A DNA stretch of 6,048 nucleotides, from NCBI GenBank assembly GCA_028873745.1, contig JAPPNT010000172.1:1-6048 (forward strand), given 5' to 3'. Positions 5,773-6,048 of the stretch are shown here, piece by piece (position 1 is the first letter of the stretch; each line of letters begins with the position of its first letter). Below the pieces are notes generated by a model. That model saw only the letters and a program-made list of their open reading frames with translations. It searched no databases and was not told the DNA's origin. The position numbers and the translations under genes were made by a program. Origin of the DNA: Chloroflexota bacterium. GTDB lineage: Bacteria; Chloroflexota; Dehalococcoidia; Lucifugimonadales; UBA1127.

Positions 5773-6048
5773 CTGACCGGCGTGCCGAGGGGCAAGACCG
5801 GGTTCGGCTCCTGCAGGTAGATGTCTTTCCACCCCGCCGCTTCCGTGTGCATGCAATATGCCGCGAAGGCCGCCACGACCGCGTTCGGCGTTTCTTCCGC
5901 CAGGTCCTGGTCGCGCTTTGTCTCCGGGTCGAGGAGCCATAGCAGCGCCTTCGGGTTGACCTCGGTGATTGGGGCGTTGAAGTGGCGGCGGATGTCGGAG
6001 GCGAGCAGGTGTCCCTGCACGAGCCTCTCGCCGCTTGTCTCGCCGAGG
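5751..6048 (-). CDS. Unrecognised protein, C-terminal part only (5' end beyond window)
   Basis: The minus-strand frame is open from the window edge to the TGA at 5751-5753, giving 98 residues with strong G/C at third codon positions, which supports real coding. A GTG at 6020 could be an internal or true start (residue 10 of the visible part), but the frame is open upstream of it, so a partial gene is more likely. The visible part contains NAPITEVNPKALLWLLDPE, a stretch rich in acidic residues and alanine (DLAEETPNAVVAAFAAYC), and an aromatic, proline-rich end (GTPVSYWIPVP). No transmembrane helix or known motif is evident, and I do not recognise the family. It converges on the MoaD-like gene and overlaps its last 22 bases, and no terminator is visible between them. 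Confidence 0.6.
   Translation of the reverse strand, partial: LGETSGERLVQGHLLASDIRRHFNAPITEVNPKALLWLLDPETKRDQDLAEETPNAVVAAFAAYCMHTEAAGWKDIYLQEPNPVLPLGTPVSYWIPVP

Overview
The window is a GC-rich stretch (roughly two thirds G+C by eye, with strong G/C preference at third codon positions) of bacterial chromosome carrying two divergent gene groups and the end of a third, convergent gene. The protein styles (an Amt/P-II pair in the order amt then P-II, a three-subunit molybdenum hydroxylase in the order FAD / 2Fe-2S / large, and a MoaD/ThiS-like protein ending in a PAIAGG-type motif) would suit a Chloroflexota (for example Dehalococcoidia or SAR202-like) or actinobacterial genome. That assignment is an inference from memory of such families and is not proven by the sequence.

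Left part, minus strand (1-1549): an ammonium channel gene (amt) is followed 51 bases downstream by a P-II family signalling protein whose 3' end runs off the window. Together they form the classic ammonium uptake and sensing unit, in which P-II binds the cytoplasmic face of Amt to gate it. This P-II is unusual in its T-loop: it lacks the uridylylated tyrosine and needs a two-residue insertion to align with E. coli GlnB.

Middle, 1550-1805: a 256-base divergent intergenic region. It holds a plausible sigma-70-type promoter for the rightward operon, strong Shine-Dalgarno sequences at both ends, and an A/T-rich patch with a short inverted repeat that could be an operator.

Right part, plus strand (1806-5772): a tightly packed operon of four genes with gaps of 4 bases, a 1-base overlap and 4 bases. 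The first three encode the FAD subunit (TTG start), the two-[2Fe-2S] subunit and the molybdopterin-binding subunit of a xanthine dehydrogenase/CO dehydrogenase family enzyme. Electrons would run from the Mo site in the large subunit through both iron-sulphur clusters to FAD in the medium subunit. The active-site loop reads AYRSPGTPQ, which matches neither the form I CO dehydrogenase loop (AYRCSFR) nor the form II loop (AYRGAGR), so the substrate is unknown and it should not be annotated as CO dehydrogenase. The fourth gene encodes a small beta-grasp MoaD/ThiS-like sulphur carrier with a ten-residue tail after the diglycine that is normally the C-terminus.

Right edge, minus strand (5751-6048): the C-terminal part of an unrecognised protein, convergent with the MoaD-like gene and overlapping its last 22 bases.

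The most interesting points are the unassigned hydroxylase subfamily, the tailed MoaD-like protein in its operon, and the divergent P-II T-loop. No RNA gene, CRISPR array, mobile element or clear terminator was seen.
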